NCBI GenBank assembly: GCA_019689775.1
Contig: JADGGV010000243.1
Span: 1-6,468 of the forward strand
Reading direction: 5' to 3'
DNA length: 6,468 nt
From: Gemmatimonadota bacterium
GTDB lineage: Bacteria; Gemmatimonadota; Gemmatimonadetes; Longimicrobiales; RSA9
Shown one piece after another: positions 5,174-6,468 of the stretch. Under the pieces are notes generated by a model, which saw only the letters and a program-made list of their open reading frames with translations, made no database searches and was not told where the DNA came from. A program made the position numbers and the translations under genes. How positions within the stretch are numbered: the stretch's first letter is position 1; each line of letters opens with the position of its first letter.

Positions 5174-6175
5174 CTACGCCGCCCGCTCGGCCCCCGCGTC
5201 GAGCACGATCTTGCCGTGGACGTGGCGCGCCTCCACCAGCTCGTGCGCGCGGGCGGCCTCGCGCAGCGGGAGCACCTCCTGCACCCGCACCTCCAGCTTC
5301 CCCTCGTCGACCATGCGCGAGATGCGCGCGAGCCGTTCCCCATCCGCCTCGGTGGCGACGGGGAGCACGCGGATGTCGCGCGACGACTCCGACGGCACGT
5401 CCTCCGTGAGCGCGGCCATGCGGCCGCCGTCGCGCAGCGCCGCGACCGCCCGCTCGGCCGTCGTCCCGCCGGCGCCCTCGAGGACGGCATCCACGCCGCC
5501 GGGGTGCAGCTCCCACACGCGCGCCGGCCAGTCCTCGTCGTGGTAATCGACGATCTCCTCGACGCCGAGGCCGCGCAGGTACTCCCGGCTCGACTCGCGT
5601 CCGGCCGTGGCGACGACGGTCGCGCCCAGCTCCCGTGCCATCTGCACCGCCAGCGTGCCGACGCCGCCGGTGGCGGCCGTCACGAGCACCGTCTCGCCGG
5701 GCTGGATGTCGAGGATGTCCGTGAGCACCAGGTGCGCCGTCATGCCGGCCACCGGAAGCGCGGCCGCCTCGATCAGGCCGATCCGCGTCGGCGCCGGGGC
5801 CAGGTAGCGCTCGGGCGCGAGGACGTACTCGGCGTACGCGCCCTGGTACGGCAGCGGGTAGAGGTACGCGATCACGGCGTCGCCCTCACGGAACGCCGAA
5901 TCCTCGCTCCCCGCGCGGAACACGACGCCCGAAGCCTCCAGCCCGAGCACCAGCGGAAGCGGCCGCTCCATGTCCCAATGCCCGCTCCGCACGCCGACGT
6001 CCCAGATCCCGACGCCCGCGCCGTGGACACGGACCAGCACCTCCCCCGGCGCCGGGACCGGGACCGGCATCTCCATCAGCTCCAGCCGGTCCGGCCCGCC
6101 GTAATGCTCGATCCCGACCGCCGTCATCGTCTCCGGCAACCCCGCCGCCCGTTCCATCGCATCGGTCTCGCTCAT
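5174..6175 (-). CDS. Zinc-independent NADPH:quinone oxidoreductase-like dehydrogenase
   Basis: This is a cytoplasmic medium-chain dehydrogenase/reductase of 333 residues. Opening features are AVGIEHYGGPDRLEL (about 19-33) and PAPGEVLVRVHGAGVG (41-56), the GroES-like catalytic domain. A Rossmann domain follows with VLVTAATGGVGTLAVQMA (163-180); AATGGVG is typical of the quinone oxidoreductase branch. The ending EARHVHGKIVLD (315-326) is also typical. The cysteine and histidine ligands of zinc alcohol dehydrogenases are missing (GIWDVGVRSG replaces the catalytic-cysteine region), as is the four-cysteine structural-zinc lobe. It should therefore reduce an activated carbonyl, enone or quinone with NADPH; the substrate is unknown. 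The start at 6175 is preceded by GAGGG; Met17 (position 6127) is an alternative giving 317 residues. The frame stays open to 6346, but the extension is Arg/Pro-rich and unlike the family. Confidence 0.9.
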   Translation of the reverse strand: MSETDAMERAAGLPETMTAVGIEHYGGPDRLELMEMPVPVPAPGEVLVRVHGAGVGIWDVGVRSGHWDMERPLPLVLGLEASGVVFRAGSEDSAFREGDAVIAYLYPLPYQGAYAEYVLAPERYLAPAPTRIGLIEAAALPVAGMTAHLVLTDILDIQPGETVLVTAATGGVGTLAVQMARELGATVVATAGRESSREYLRGLGVEEIVDYHDEDWPARVWELHPGGVDAVLEGAGGTTAERAVAALRDGGRMAALTEDVPSESSRDIRVLPVATEADGERLARISRMVDEGKLEVRVQEVLPLREAARAHELVEARHVHGKIVLDAGAERAA

Positions 6176-6279
6176 CGCCCTCACCCGCTCCTTCCCGTCA
6201 TCCACCCACGCGAGCGCGAGGCCCCCGCGCGCCGCACCCGGCGACGGCCCCGCGGCGAGCGCACGCCTCCGCATCCGAG

Positions 6280-6324
6280 GGCTCCTGCGAGAGCCGCACC
6301 AGGAGATCGCGGGGTCCACCGCGA
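6280..6324. other. Two short hairpins upstream of the oxidoreductase gene
   Basis: GGCTC/GAGCC (6280-6284 with 6291-6295, six-base loop) and TCGCGG/CCGCGA (6307-6312 with 6319-6324, six-base loop) stand next to each other in the 5' region of the minus-strand oxidoreductase gene. They could fold in its leader RNA. No riboswitch family is recognisable, and short GC stems are easy to find here. Confidence 0.25.
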
Positions 6325-6372
6325 GGGTCGATGCGCGGGGCGGCACGAACCGTCGCGGGCGTTCGACAGCGC

Positions 6373-6409
6373 TTTTTTTTAAACCACAGAGATCACAGAG
6401 GGCGCAGAG
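6373..6409. repeat. T8/A3 run followed by three 9-bp CAGAG units
   Basis: Eight T and three A residues (6373-6383) run into three tandem 9-mers: ACCACAGAG (6383-6391), ATCACAGAG (6392-6400) and GGCGCAGAG (6401-6409). The block is strikingly AT-rich against its surroundings. From memory, related CACAGAG-type intergenic repeats are dispersed through genomes of several high-GC soil phyla. Its role is unknown; it stands at the start of the intergenic region before the minus-strand oxidoreductase gene. Confidence 0.6.
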
Positions 6410-6468
6410 ATGGGTTCGGGCGGTGGGGGCGGGAGACCGGGGAGAGGGATTTCATTGTGTCGGTTATC

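Noticed and set aside
6176..6346. 57-residue N-terminal extension of the oxidoreductase
   Set aside because: The frame is open to 6346, but the residues are Arg/Pro/Ala-rich, unlike any dehydrogenase N-terminus. The Met at 6175 gives a family-typical length.
6373..6380. T8 run as a plus-strand intrinsic terminator
   Set aside because: No strong stem precedes it and no plus-strand gene ends nearby; the run belongs to the AT-rich repeat block.

Overview
This is a very GC-rich window, mostly well above 70% by eye, with GC-ending codons in every recognisable gene. It looks like chromosomal DNA from a free-living, high-GC bacterium. The taxon cannot be fixed from sequence alone. At the right edge a T8/A3 run is followed by three 9-bp units ending in CAGAG. 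From memory, this kind of dispersed intergenic CACAGAG sequence is common in Gemmatimonadota and some other soil phyla, so I lean towards that group with low confidence.

Layout, left to right. (1) Positions 1-134: the 3' end of a plus-strand gene of unknown identity with a Pro/Glu repeat tail. (2) 319-513: a short plus-strand gene for a 64-residue single-pass membrane protein. (3) 675-3025: a two-gene Leloir cassette, galT (galactose-1-phosphate uridylyltransferase) then galK (galactokinase). They overlap by GTGA, and the galK ribosome-binding site lies inside a 15-bp tandem repeat encoding the GalT C-terminus. (4) A hairpin separates galK from a convergent minus-strand RES/Xre-type toxin-antitoxin pair at 3105-3991. 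The antitoxin is encoded first and overlaps the toxin by TGATG; a 12-bp palindrome just upstream is a plausible operator. (5) About 770 bases (4012-4784) carry no recognisable gene but hold a cluster of degenerate TGGCGGAT-type motifs and one doubtful 41-codon ORF. (6) A minus-strand pair follows: a zinc-independent quinone-oxidoreductase-like medium-chain dehydrogenase (5174-6175), then a small stand-alone UBP-type zinc-finger protein (4785-5063). (7) A leader region of nearly 300 bases ends in the CACAGAG repeat.

GalK phosphorylates galactose and GalT exchanges galactose-1-phosphate with UDP-glucose. The epimerase GalE, mutarotase GalM, a transporter and a regulator are not in view. The RES toxin family depletes NAD+, and the module looks like a self-contained accessory insertion downstream of the gal genes rather than part of their pathway. 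The oxidoreductase and zinc-finger genes may be co-transcribed, but no shared function can be read from the sequence. I see no clear new multi-gene system; the most distinctive points are the galT repeat that houses the galK RBS, the RES/Xre module and the motif cluster upstream of it.
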